From Leptolyngbya sp. FACHB-321 (GTDB lineage: Bacteria > Cyanobacteriota > Cyanobacteriia > Leptolyngbyales > Leptolyngbyaceae): DNA of 64,000 nt. Position numbers and translations under genes: made by a program. The stretch lies in NCBI RefSeq assembly GCF_014695975.1, contig NZ_JACJPI010000083.1:248001-312000 (forward strand), in the 5' to 3' direction. Each line of letters starts with the position of its first letter. The first letter of the stretch is position 1. Positions 54,285 through 63,337 of the stretch are shown one piece after another. The notes under the pieces are model-generated. The model ran no database searches and was not told where the DNA came from. It worked only from the letters and a program-made list of their open reading frames with translations.

Positions 54285-55235
54285 TTACGACGTCTGCTGA
54301 TGCCCCATTTTGAGAAAGATACTTTCCAGGCTTTCTTGCGTGCGGTGAAAATCAGTGAGAGGAATGCCGGCGGTGATGAGCGATCGCAGCAGCGCAGCTG
54401 ATTCCTGTACATCACCAGAAAAGTGAACACAAAGGCTCTGGGCATCTGCCAAAACTTCTATGCCTTCAACTTGGGGACAGTTGTTTAACTCTGCCTGCAG
54501 TGCCCCCAGATTGCCCATTGTCGCCACTACAATTTGCTGACGACTAAGGCGCTGGTACAAATTTTCAAGCGAGGCACTTTCAACCAAAAAGCCCAGCTCC
54601 ATGATGCCAACGGACGTGCAAAGTTCTTCCAAATCGCTTAAGACGTGCGATGAAATCAGGATCGTCATGCCTGCTTCTTGCAACACCTTGATAATTTCGC
54701 GGAACTGAACACGGGCGATCGGGTCTAGCCCTGATACTGGTTCATCGAGCAAGAGCAGTACTGGCTCATGGATGATTGTGCGTGCCAGGCTCAGTCGCTG
54801 CTTCATCCCCCGTGAAAGGGTCGCAATTAAACTCTGGCGCTTGTGCGTGAGCTGTACCAGTTCCAGCACCTCTTTCAATCGTCGGCTGCGTTTGGGCTCG
54901 GTTAGCCGATAGAGCCGTGCAAAGTAATCGAGATAATCCCAAACGGTCAGGTCGTCATAAAGCGGAAAGTCGTCCGGCAGATAGCCAAGCTGTCGCTTCA
55001 GGTTGGGGTTGTCGCGATCGCGTACCAGTGGCTCACCATTGATATAAATTTCGCCGACTGTTGGCTCTTCTGCCATTGCCAGCATCCGAATCAGCGTCGT
55101 CTTACCCGCGCCATTGGGACCGATCAAGCCATAGACTTCGCCTGCCTGCACTTGTAAATCAACATCGTTGACGGCAATCTGCCGCTCAAACTGTTTTGTT
55201 AGCCCACGGGTAGAGATCGCAAGTTGTTGGGGCAT
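54285..55235 (-). CDS. ABC transporter ATP-binding protein
   Basis: 316 aa. Walker A GPNGAGKTT (39-47), signature LSRGMKQ (140-146), Walker B LLLLDEP (160-166) and the switch His in SSHVLSDLEEL are all intact. The C-terminal ~90 residues ('VVATMGNLGALQAELNNCPQVEGIEVLADAQSL') form the regulatory domain often found in CcmA/NatA-type exporters. It is the first gene of the operon with two ABC-2 permeases, 74 bp upstream of the short one. Substrate unknown. Confidence 0.94.
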   Translation of the reverse strand: MPQQLAISTRGLTKQFERQIAVNDVDLQVQAGEVYGLIGPNGAGKTTLIRMLAMAEEPTVGEIYINGEPLVRDRDNPNLKRQLGYLPDDFPLYDDLTVWDYLDYFARLYRLTEPKRSRRLKEVLELVQLTHKRQSLIATLSRGMKQRLSLARTIIHEPVLLLLDEPVSGLDPIARVQFREIIKVLQEAGMTILISSHVLSDLEELCTSVGIMELGFLVESASLENLYQRLSRQQIVVATMGNLGALQAELNNCPQVEGIEVLADAQSLCVHFSGDVQESAALLRSLITAGIPLTDFHRTQESLESIFLKMGHQQTS

Positions 55236-55606
55236 GAGAGAGAGGGGTAATAGGGTGAGGAGAGAAGGAGAGGCTTGAAGGTAAGGGCTGACTGCTAGCT
55301 GCTGCCTTCTACCGTTCTCAAAAGTTACTCGCTAGCCTAGCTTCTCCCTACACGCTTTGGCAGTAGCATTTCGGAAACTGAAACGAAAACGTAAAAGAAC
55401 ACTTCTTTAAGCCGTAGCGGGGTGCTACAAAACGAGGGAGTAGCCATGCTCAGTCGTTTAACTTCGCTTTATAGGGATGCACCCAGTCCCCACGGCTCGA
55501 AGCTAATGGCTCCACTTTTTGAAAACTTAGATTGTTTGACGAATTAAGCCACAGCAGGTTGCAAATCCTTCCAGTTTCTTCAGCCCAAAAACCTGCCGCT
55601 GTGCCC
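55236..55606. other. Intergenic region between ABC ATPase and DUF790 gene
   Basis: 371 bp. I see no gene, terminator hairpin or repeat of note. Confidence 0.4.
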
Positions 55607-56830
55607 CTAAAATTTAGCCAGCAACTCCAGCACGGCTTTAGGCATTAATTGATCTTTAAACCAGACAACTCGTGCGGAAAGGTCGCTGCTTTTAACGCCT
55701 GCCTTTTCCAGATTTAACCGTTCTGAGATTGCCAAAATCAGATCATCGCGCCCTGATTGGCGTACCTGAGAGAACTTCTTCTTGAGATAGTCAGGTCGCC
55801 AATAGCCTACGATTTCGAGCAGAAACGTGCGCCCATCCGGATGCACGAGGCGAAAATCGGGAATCATCACGCTGCCAGGAATGGGGATTAGATCGACTTC
55901 TCGTTCAAGCTGCCACTCGGTTTTTGCTTTTGACCACCGATCGACAAAACCAGCTTCCAGCATACTGTCATAGGTTTTACCGGGGGGGTAGTGCGTTACT
56001 AAGTCGCAGTCTGCGTTGAGGGTAAAGCGTCCCGATCGCAGTTCGCCAGAATACGTCTCTCGCTGTTGCAGAGTGGCGCTAAGGCTCCATTTGGTCACGT
56101 GCAATAAGGCTGGCAGCATCATTGCTAGCTTTAGCCCATAGCGTGTATTTGGTTTGAAAAGGCTAGTGGGACCATCGATCGTCAGCGTAAAGCCATGATC
56201 CGCGTCACCTTCAATGTAAGTCATTAGGCGAAACAGCTTGAGATAGCGAAACAGCAGCTTGTATTCGCCAGGATCATTACGATGCGCGTTAATAGTGACG
56301 TGGCTGGCGCGATAGAAAATACCTTGCACTTGCGACAGATTATAACGATGCAGTAATGCTTCTGCTGTTGGTGCTTCAAAGCTGGTCAAAATTTGGTTTT
56401 CGGTCAGGTCGGCATACAGTCCCGTTTGAATATGTGCGGGCAAAACATCCTGCCCTAGCTCTTGAGTAAGGCTTGCAGCAAGCTGCTCCAGCGTTACTTG
56501 TGTGGCTGTAGAGCCGCCTGCTCGTTGTGCTGAGAGCGCAAAGACTCGCTGGCGCAACATGAGAGGGTCAAGCGGACTAATCGTTTCAAAACGACTAAAG
56601 GTATCACTGGTCAGCAAATGAGCAAGACCACGCTTAATCCGGTAGTCAGTACTTTCGCCTTCTAACGCTTGCAGTTGCTGATTGAGTGCGCCTCTGGTGC
56701 CAGCTTTAGCATTCTGAAAAAGGGTGATCACGTCATTGGCGATCGCCAGATTTGGTGCCGCGATCGTCAACCGTTTGGGTACAATTTCCTCGCCACTATA
56801 ACGATGAATGAGCAAATCGGTTGGTAACAT
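55607..56830 (-). CDS. DUF790 family protein (Bax1-like nuclease)
   Basis: 407 aa. Start 'MLPTDLLIHRYSGEEIVPKRL' and a central 'VQGIFYRASHVTINAH' segment with 'YKLLFRYLKLFRLMTYIEG' match the DUF790 family. The C-terminal part has a PD-(D/E)XK-like arrangement: 'VMIPDFRLVHPDGRTFLLEIVGYWRPDYLKKKFSQV', where Asp, Glu and Lys fit the nuclease motif. The archaeal member Bax1 binds the XPB helicase and cuts DNA in a repair-like process. In bacteria the gene often stands next to an XPB-type helicase gene; none is present in this window. Structure-specific nuclease activity is inferred. Confidence 0.85.
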   Translation of the reverse strand: MLPTDLLIHRYSGEEIVPKRLTIAAPNLAIANDVITLFQNAKAGTRGALNQQLQALEGESTDYRIKRGLAHLLTSDTFSRFETISPLDPLMLRQRVFALSAQRAGGSTATQVTLEQLAASLTQELGQDVLPAHIQTGLYADLTENQILTSFEAPTAEALLHRYNLSQVQGIFYRASHVTINAHRNDPGEYKLLFRYLKLFRLMTYIEGDADHGFTLTIDGPTSLFKPNTRYGLKLAMMLPALLHVTKWSLSATLQQRETYSGELRSGRFTLNADCDLVTHYPPGKTYDSMLEAGFVDRWSKAKTEWQLEREVDLIPIPGSVMIPDFRLVHPDGRTFLLEIVGYWRPDYLKKKFSQVRQSGRDDLILAISERLNLEKAGVKSSDLSARVVWFKDQLMPKAVLELLAKF

Positions 56831-57192
56831 CCGCAGGTTTTATACCCTTAGGGGCATGAACAGTAAAGAACTACTACCCAAGTTAGATACCGAAACGTAG
56901 AGACTGGTATTAACTTTTATATAGTTTAGCTGAACGGTTTTTGCAGCCTGGCTAAGAACTAGCCTTGCTGGCTGCACACTTAGGCGAAGCTGAAGCTGTA
57001 AACGGCAGTCGCCCAACTGTCGGCGAGAAGGCGTTTACTGCTTCTTCTGACTATCCGTTCATAAGCGTTGTCAATTGCGGGTTTCAAATATATAGGTTGT
57101 CAAGATCAAAGTTAAACAGACAGCTTTAGACAAATCACTTTAAACAACTGCTCCTAAGTGACTGGCTCTTATTAGTAGGCTCTCAACGAATT
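56831..57192. other. Divergent intergenic region, DUF790 / amylase
   Basis: 362 bp, no gene. A weak inverted pair GTAAACG (56998-57004) and CGTTTAC (57032-57038) is present. Confidence 0.4.
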
Positions 57193-59118
57193 ATGGTAGC
57201 AACTCCTCCGTCAGGCTCTCGCACTCAGTACGAAACGGATGACAACCAAGAAAAAGCCGTATCGCTAGTCTCGGAAGCCCGTCAAGACACCGAAATTGAT
57301 CTGGAATTTCTTTACACTCGCGATATTGAGTTCCGTCAAGAAACGCTCTACTTCATAGTGGTCGATCGCTTTCACGATGGCGATCCTGAAAACAACGAAG
57401 GACCCAACCCAGAGCTTTTTGATCCTGAACGGCAAGACTGGGGCAAATATTGGGGCGGTGATTTACAAGGCATCATTGACAAGCTTGATTACCTTAAAAA
57501 TTTAGGTGTGACCGCGCTCTGGTTAACGCCTTTGTTTGAGCAGGTGGAAGCGCTCTTCGTAGACAACGCTGCCATGCATGGCTACTGGACGCGAGACTTC
57601 AAGCGCCTCAACCCACGCTACATCGGCAAGGGCGAAGACCCGTCATTGAACCGCACTCAAGAGCAAAAAAACACAACCTTCGATCGCCTCATTGAAGAGC
57701 TACACAAGCGCAACATGAAGCTGATCCTTGACATCGTTTGCAACCACAGCAACCCCGACTTCAGTGGCAAAAAGGGCGAACTTTATGATGATGGTGTCAA
57801 GATTGCTGACTTTAACGATGACAAAAACGGTTGGTATCACCACTATGGCGAAGTCACTGACTGGGAAGACGAGTGGCAAGTCCAAAACTGTGAACTGTCT
57901 GGGCTAGCTACCTTTAACGAAAACAACAGCGACTATCGCGCTTATATCAAAGCAGCCATTAAGCAGTGGCTTGATCGCGGGGTCGATGCCCTGCGTATCG
58001 ATACCGTTAAACATATGCCCATCTGGTTCTGGCAGGAGTTCAATGCTGATATCCAGAGTTATCGACCGGATGTCTTTACTTTTGGCGAGTGGATTTATAA
58101 TCATCCCTCGGACGATCGCTCCGTTGAATATGCCAATCAGTCTGGCATGACGCTGCTTGACTTTGGCTTATGTGTTGCCATCCGCGCCGCACTGGGACAA
58201 GGAGCCGAAGGTGGGTTTCATCTGGTTCAAGAGATCTTTGACTTGGATTACCGCTACTTCAGGGCAAACGAGTTAGTCACGTTTGTCGGCAACCACGATA
58301 TGCCTCGGTTTCAGTCCTTAAATGCTGATCCAGACATACTGAGGGTAGCCATTACGCTGATTATGACCAGTCGTGGCATTCCTTGCATTTATTACGGCAC
58401 AGAACAGTATCTCCACGACGATACCAACGGGGGTAATGATCCCTACAACCGTCCCATGATGACGCAGTGGGACACTGATACTGAAATGTATCGCTTGATC
58501 CGCTTACTCTCTGGTCTGCGTCGTTTGAATCCTGCTGTGTCCATGGGAGGGCACTGGCAAAAGCACCTTGAACCTGATGTGTATTGCTATGCCAGACGGT
58601 ATCGCGACTCCATTTGTTTTGTCGCGCTCAACCGGGGTGAGACTGCAACGATCGCCAACGTTGAGACGGAATTACCAGATGGTGAGCATACCTGCGTCCT
58701 GACCCGCAATAAGTTTGAGGTGAGTCATGGCAAGATTCACAACCTGGAGATTCCCACCCGCAGCGCGATCGTCATCAGCCATGTCGGTGAACGGGTTAAA
58801 GGTCAAACGATCGTGCGTGTGCAGCTTAACGGTGTCCAGACCCAACCCGGCGAAACGATCGTCGTTACAGGTGACTGTCCTGAACTGGGCAATTGGGATA
58901 TTTCTAAGGCGTACCCGCTGGAATACATCAACACCAACACCTGGTTTACTGAAATTCCTTTTAATGAAAGCGTTGGCAAAATGGTCACTTATAAGTACGC
59001 CATGTGGCGCGATGGTCATGCACCACTACGTGAAAATTTAGTCGCTCGTCGCTGGGTCATTGCAAACGAAGGAACCGTTAAATGGCGTGATGTGTGGGCA
59101 TCAGGGGTCGAGTTTTGA
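57193..59118 (+). CDS. GH13 alpha-amylase / CGTase-type enzyme with CBM20
   Basis: 641 aa. The (beta/alpha)8 GH13 domain (about 45-480) shows the conserved regions DIVCNHS, ALRIDTVKH (nucleophile Asp270), FGEWI (acid/base Glu299) and FVGNHDMPR (Asp369), preceded by 'YWGGDLQGIIDKLDYLKNLGVTALWLTPL'. A beta C-domain follows, and residues from about 540 form a CBM20 starch-binding domain ('GETIVVTGDCPELGNWD'). No signal peptide is visible, so it should act on intracellular glycogen or starch. The CGTase/amylase split cannot be decided from the motifs. Divergent from the DUF790 gene. Confidence 0.93.
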   Translation: MVATPPSGSRTQYETDDNQEKAVSLVSEARQDTEIDLEFLYTRDIEFRQETLYFIVVDRFHDGDPENNEGPNPELFDPERQDWGKYWGGDLQGIIDKLDYLKNLGVTALWLTPLFEQVEALFVDNAAMHGYWTRDFKRLNPRYIGKGEDPSLNRTQEQKNTTFDRLIEELHKRNMKLILDIVCNHSNPDFSGKKGELYDDGVKIADFNDDKNGWYHHYGEVTDWEDEWQVQNCELSGLATFNENNSDYRAYIKAAIKQWLDRGVDALRIDTVKHMPIWFWQEFNADIQSYRPDVFTFGEWIYNHPSDDRSVEYANQSGMTLLDFGLCVAIRAALGQGAEGGFHLVQEIFDLDYRYFRANELVTFVGNHDMPRFQSLNADPDILRVAITLIMTSRGIPCIYYGTEQYLHDDTNGGNDPYNRPMMTQWDTDTEMYRLIRLLSGLRRLNPAVSMGGHWQKHLEPDVYCYARRYRDSICFVALNRGETATIANVETELPDGEHTCVLTRNKFEVSHGKIHNLEIPTRSAIVISHVGERVKGQTIVRVQLNGVQTQPGETIVVTGDCPELGNWDISKAYPLEYINTNTWFTEIPFNESVGKMVTYKYAMWRDGHAPLRENLVARRWVIANEGTVKWRDVWASGVEF

Positions 59119-59521
59119 ACTGTAGCCAGCGTTTCTGGGTTTACCGCTTACTTAAATATTGCAGTTGCTCGACAGATCACCCGGTTAGGTGACGCTAGTG
59201 GATGAAGTAATAGTGAACCACTTGCCCGTAAGGTGAGTCCAAGCTAACGACGTTGTAAGGTAAGTCCAAGCTAACGACGTTACTTTGTTGTGCTAAAAAT
59301 TATCTCTGTTCAGACAGTTTCGGTCTCAAAGTCTTGTCACACGGTTCTTTAACTATGCTTTTAGTTCGCGTCCGTATAGTACACTCCTGAAGTTAGGATG
59401 ACTTTACTTTTTAAAACAAGATGGCTTTGCCAATTTGATCAGTAAGCGGCTATTCTGCATAAGGTTGCTCCTCGACCGATGCCATCCAAAAGTTTTTCGA
59501 CTGCAAGCTAGCAAGAAACGT
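59119..59521. other. Intergenic region upstream of the TolC-family gene
   Basis: 403 bp without a gene. It contains two tandem 27-bp repeats (59228-59281). The in-frame segment before the ATG at 59522 (from TTG 59435) is basic and has no signal-peptide shape. Confidence 0.5.
59228..59281 (+). repeat. Two tandem 27-bp repeats
   Basis: 59228-59254 and 59255-59281 are identical except for one base (GTAAGGTGAGTCC / GTAAGGTAAGTCC, both followed by AAGCTAACGACGTT). Located 241 bp before the TolC-family start. Confidence 0.9.
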
Positions 59522-61543
59522 ATGCAACTTTCTCATCATTTGTTCGTTATGGGTGTGGGAGTTCTAGTTGCTCTCAGTGGTATGCCACCGGGTTTATCAG
59601 AGCCAGCTCCTAATCAAGATCGGGCTGCTTCTAAAAGCGATAAACCACAGCCAATGTCACTAGCAGAAACGACAGTTTCCTCAGAGTCAGCTAGCCACAG
59701 TCCACCTAAACCTACTGCGGCTAAACCAGCGCCGTCTAAAGTGGTGGTCGCTCCAGTTGTACCCAAGACAATCAGCACTAGAGGCAGTGCCCCTACGAAA
59801 GACAGTACCCCTGCAATTAGCCAGCAGCCTGCGATCGCACAAACCGCAACGGTGACCAAGGTTAAGCAGCCTGCGATCGCGCAAGCCACTCCCTCACCAG
59901 CGCCTAACCTTGCACCAGCGCCTGGTGGTACTCCCTCACCAGCGCCCACCCTTCCACCAGTGCCTGGTGGCATCACGCAGCCTCCGCTTTCAACCCCAGA
60001 TCCAGGTCCTTCGCGACCATTGGGCCCTGCCAAACCTGGTAAGGCACCCGACTACCTAAACCCAGATCCAAACCCGCTGAGTTTTCCCACTAAGCCAGAG
60101 GAAGTAAGACTTCGAGGTATTCAGCCGATTACCCTGCAACAGGCGATCGAGCTAGCACAGCGCAACAATCGCAGCCTTCAAGTTAGCCGCTTACAGTTGG
60201 AACGCAGCAGAGCGGCGTTACGAGAGTCTCAAGCAGCGAACTTCCCAACCTTGAGCGCACAAACTAGCTTAGGTCGTTCTCAATCAGCCAGCGGTGGTGG
60301 TCAGAATAACAATGCGTTGTCACAACTGCTGGGTCGTCAAACCAACACCGACAACCCAGTTAACAATACCTTTAGTGCCTCAGCAACGCTAAGTTATGAC
60401 ATTTTCACCTCGGGTCGTCGTCCAGCAACGATTCGAGCCGCTGAGAGGCAGCTACGATCGGATGAACTTCAGGTCGAAATTAATCAAGAGCAATTGCGGT
60501 TTGACGTTGCAGGCGATTACTACAACTTGCAGCAGAACGATGAAGCTGTTCGCATTCAGCAAGCCTCAGTACGAAATAATGAAGCCAGTTTGCGCGATAC
60601 ATTGGCATTAGAACGCGCAGGGCTAGGCACTCGTTTTGATGTCTTACAGTCTCAAGTGCAGTTAGCGAACGCGCGCCAGAACCTTACGAACGCGATCGCA
60701 CAACAGCAGATCTCTCGACGACAGCTCGCACAACGGTTAAGCCTTTCACCCGCGATCGACCTGGCAGCGGCTGACCCAGTGGATGTTGCCGGTGAGTGGA
60801 ATCTGTCTCTGGAGGAAAGCATTGTCTTAGCGCTGAAAAATCGTGCCGAGCTAGAGCAACAGCTTGTGCAGCGAGAGCAGGCGCAGCAGCAGCGCCGAGC
60901 CGCACTGGCAGCTCTGAGACCAACCGTGACCGCGGAAGCACAGTATTCGCTTGCCGATAACTTAAGTGACAACATTCGTATTGGTGATGGCTACGCTTTC
61001 CAGCTAGGAGCAAACTGGACAATTTTTGATGGCGGTGCAGCGGTTGCTCGGGCACGGCAGGCAGAAGCAAATATTGCGATCGCAGAACAGACGTTTGCCG
61101 ATCAAAGTAATCAAGTACGCTTTGCCGTTGAGCAAGGCTATGCCAATTTGCTCTCTAATTTTGAAAATATTGGCACTACAACTCAAGCCCTGGGGCAAGC
61201 GCAGGAAGCATTACGTCTAGCGCGCCTACGCTTCCAGGCTGGGGTTGGTACTTCCACTGATGTAATCAATGCTGAAAACGCTTTAACTAACGCCGAGGGT
61301 AACCGGGTAAACGCCGTCATTGGCTATAACCGATCGCTGTCATCACTCCAGCGGGCTGTGACCAATCTACCGATCGCTACTGGTGCCACAACTCCAAGTC
61401 TTGCTTCACCGGGCGGCAGAACGCCTTCTAATCCATCTGTTCCGAGCACATCTAGCCCAAATACAACACCAACGCCAACGACAACACCAACACCTGACAG
61501 CTCTACTCCTAATTCGTCTCCCCCTGCTACCCAAACGCCTTGA
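59522..61543 (+). CDS. TolC family outer-membrane efflux protein
   Basis: 673 aa from the ATG at 59522, where the chain begins with a clear signal peptide ('MQLSHHLFVMGVGVLVAL'); an upstream TTG at 59435 would add 29 residues of basic sequence. A Pro/Ala/Thr-rich linker covers about residues 30-190. The TolC domain follows (about 205-650) with two repeats of outer-membrane factor helices: 'LQQAIELAQRNNRSLQVSRLQLERSR', 'LEESIVLALKNRAELEQQLVQREQAQ', 'RLARLRFQAGVGTSTDVINAENAL'. The tail is Pro/Thr/Ser-rich. TolC proteins form the outer-membrane tunnel for type I secretion or efflux and could serve an RTX protein such as the one at 40834, which is inference. Followed after 78 bp by the M23 peptidase gene. 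Confidence 0.92.
   Translation: MQLSHHLFVMGVGVLVALSGMPPGLSEPAPNQDRAASKSDKPQPMSLAETTVSSESASHSPPKPTAAKPAPSKVVVAPVVPKTISTRGSAPTKDSTPAISQQPAIAQTATVTKVKQPAIAQATPSPAPNLAPAPGGTPSPAPTLPPVPGGITQPPLSTPDPGPSRPLGPAKPGKAPDYLNPDPNPLSFPTKPEEVRLRGIQPITLQQAIELAQRNNRSLQVSRLQLERSRAALRESQAANFPTLSAQTSLGRSQSASGGGQNNNALSQLLGRQTNTDNPVNNTFSASATLSYDIFTSGRRPATIRAAERQLRSDELQVEINQEQLRFDVAGDYYNLQQNDEAVRIQQASVRNNEASLRDTLALERAGLGTRFDVLQSQVQLANARQNLTNAIAQQQISRRQLAQRLSLSPAIDLAAADPVDVAGEWNLSLEESIVLALKNRAELEQQLVQREQAQQQRRAALAALRPTVTAEAQYSLADNLSDNIRIGDGYAFQLGANWTIFDGGAAVARARQAEANIAIAEQTFADQSNQVRFAVEQGYANLLSNFENIGTTTQALGQAQEALRLARLRFQAGVGTSTDVINAENALTNAEGNRVNAVIGYNRSLSSLQRAVTNLPIATGATTPSLASPGGRTPSNPSVPSTSSPNTTPTPTTTPTPDSSTPNSSPPATQTP
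59888..59971 (+). repeat. Two 42-bp in-frame repeats in the TolC Pro-rich linker
   Basis: 59888-59929 and 59930-59971 encode near-identical 14-residue units (TPSPAPNLAPAPGG, TPSPAPTLPPVPGG). A second direct repeat, CAGCCTGCGATCGC(A/G)CAA, lies just upstream and includes the HIP1 octamer. Confidence 0.85.
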
Positions 61544-61621
61544 TTTTTCTGCTTTTGTTAGACTGGGCTGCAATCTTACTTTGTCCTACCCTTTCGGTTT
61601 GTTAGACACAAGGATTTCACA

Positions 61622-62749
61622 ATGACTCCGCACGTCACCGCTGCCCGTTTGCTCCATGATGCTTCTCGTCGATTGCTCTTAAGCCGAAGCCTCAGCGTTC
61701 TTGGCACCGTTGCCGTTCTGAGTGGCGGTACTGTATGGGCACAGTCCATCGACACGCTATCAGAACCTGCACCTGAGCAGCAGGCTCCGTCACCAGCTTT
61801 AGAAGTACCTTCGCTGAATGCTCCCAGCGCCGATCTCTCGATCGAGCCTGCTGCCCCCGAAGCTTTTCCCACCCGTGAAACTCCTTTGGATCTAGACCGT
61901 GCGATCGCGCCATCGTCCTCTGGCGCAGCAAGTGGTGCTGATGATCAGTACATTGATTCAACCAGCTATAGCATTGGGGCAACTGAGCGCAGTAGTGATA
62001 TTGCCAAGCGCTCTCCACTGCTGCCAGGCGTCACGTCGTCATCATCACCGTTAAGTGTTGGCTCTGCGGCAATCAGTGATTACAGTGTTACGCCTGGTCG
62101 TACCACGCCATCAGTAAGGGACTACTACTATCGCACGTTACGACCCCCCGCTATGCTAGGTAACGGCAACATTCGGCTAGTGTTTCCCCTTTCCATCCCA
62201 GCGCCAATCACTTCACTGTTTGGCTGGCGGTTGCACCCCGTCTCAGGTGAACAACGCTTCCACGCTGGTACCGACTTAGGCGCACCAATGGGCACCCCTG
62301 TGTTGGCTGCTTACGCTGGGAAGGTCGCGCTTGCAGATTTTATGGGCGGCTATGGTTTGGCAGTGGCGATCGACCACAATCAGGGCACTCAGCAAACGCT
62401 CTACGGGCATCTCTCCGAGATCTTTGTCAAGCCTGGCGAGGTTGTGAAGCAAGGTATGGTGATTGGACGAGTCGGCAGCACAGGCGTCTCGACTGGACCA
62501 CACCTTCATTTTGAGTTTCGCCAGCTTACCACTGAAGGCTGGGTCACTCTAGACCCCGGTGCACAGCTTGAATATGCCTTGGCACAATTCGTTAAATCGT
62601 TTGATTTTGCTCAAGCTAAACCCGGAGAAGTGCTTGGCTTGGGTGGTAGCCTTGGTGCCGTGAATGTAGGCGCAAAAGGTGATATTACAGTGCAAACAGA
62701 AGAGCTAAAGAAACTGAGCCGTGAGGTGGCGGTGAAGGGGCAAGGATGA
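61622..62749 (+). CDS. M23 family metallopeptidase (LytM-type)
   Basis: 375 aa. A signal peptide ends near residue 41 ('LGTVAVLSGGTVWAQS'). A low-complexity linker leads to an M23 domain (about 180-310): 'SLFGWRLHPVSGEQRFHAGTDLGAPMGTPV' has zinc ligands His214 and Asp218, followed by 'YGHLSEIFVKPGEVVKQGMVIGRVGSTG' and 'GPHLHFEFR' with His294 and His296. With all ligands intact it should be an active endopeptidase of peptidoglycan, in the periplasm. AAGGA lies nine bases before the ATG. Co-directional with the TolC gene. Confidence 0.94.
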   Translation: MTPHVTAARLLHDASRRLLLSRSLSVLGTVAVLSGGTVWAQSIDTLSEPAPEQQAPSPALEVPSLNAPSADLSIEPAAPEAFPTRETPLDLDRAIAPSSSGAASGADDQYIDSTSYSIGATERSSDIAKRSPLLPGVTSSSSPLSVGSAAISDYSVTPGRTTPSVRDYYYRTLRPPAMLGNGNIRLVFPLSIPAPITSLFGWRLHPVSGEQRFHAGTDLGAPMGTPVLAAYAGKVALADFMGGYGLAVAIDHNQGTQQTLYGHLSEIFVKPGEVVKQGMVIGRVGSTGVSTGPHLHFEFRQLTTEGWVTLDPGAQLEYALAQFVKSFDFAQAKPGEVLGLGGSLGAVNVGAKGDITVQTEELKKLSREVAVKGQG

Positions 62750-62783
62750 AGGCAAACGGTAAACGTTGAGCAGAGCGATCGTG

Positions 62784-63224
62784 ATGAACCATGATCCAGA
62801 TCGGGGTGATTATCTGAAGCAGGTTGAGCGAGCGATCGCGACTTTGCAGCATGATCTGCCAACGTTGTTTGAGCGTGACATCTCCTACGACATCTACAGC
62901 CGCGACATCGACTTTCGCGATCCGGTTAATCAGTTTAAAGGCAAGTTCAACTACCGCATTATCTTTTGGACACTGCGGTTTCATGGTCGGCTCTTTTTCA
63001 CAGAGCTTGCTTTTGATTTGCAAAACGTGGAGGCAACCAACCAGACGACCATTCGCGCTGATTGGACAGTACGGGGTACACTGCGAGTACCCTGGAAGGC
63101 AAAGCTGTTCTTCAACGGCTACTCCCTCTACACCCTTGACCAGGATGCCTTAATTTGTGAACACGTAGATACCTGGGATCGCTCCCCTGGCGCGATTTTG
63201 CAGCAGTTTGTGCAGAAGGGTTAA
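62784..63224 (+). CDS. DUF2358 family protein
   Basis: 146 aa from the ATG at 62784; a TTG at 62766 would add six residues. Typical elements are 'LFERDISYDIYSRDIDFRDPVNQFKGKFNYRIIFWTLRFHGRLFF' and 'IRADWTVRGTLRVPWKAKLFFNGYSLYTLDQDALI', a SnoaL/NTF2-like fold found in cyanobacteria and plastids. Its role is not established. It follows the M23 gene after 34 bp and may be in its transcript; the hairpin at 63236 ends the unit. Confidence 0.87.
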   Translation: MNHDPDRGDYLKQVERAIATLQHDLPTLFERDISYDIYSRDIDFRDPVNQFKGKFNYRIIFWTLRFHGRLFFTELAFDLQNVEATNQTTIRADWTVRGTLRVPWKAKLFFNGYSLYTLDQDALICEHVDTWDRSPGAILQQFVQKG

Positions 63225-63235
63225 GGGCGCCCTGT

Positions 63236-63282
63236 AAACAGTCAAGGGTCAGACGCGTTCTACGTCTGACCCTTGACTGTTT
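63236..63282. terminator. 20-bp perfect hairpin between convergent DUF2358 and kinase genes
   Basis: AAACAGTCAAGGGTCAGACG (63236-63255) pairs exactly with 63263-63282 around a 7-nt loop. T-tracts end the stem on each strand, so it can work in both directions. Confidence 0.85.
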
Positions 63283-63337
63283 AAGCAATGTCACGTTTAA
63301 AGGCTGTTTGCCAAACGTTTTAGGCTGCTGATTGTTC

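Noticed and set aside
59614-60033. 139-codon Gly/Ala-rich minus frame
   Set aside because: It is the complement of the Pro/Ala/Thr-rich linker of the TolC-family protein.
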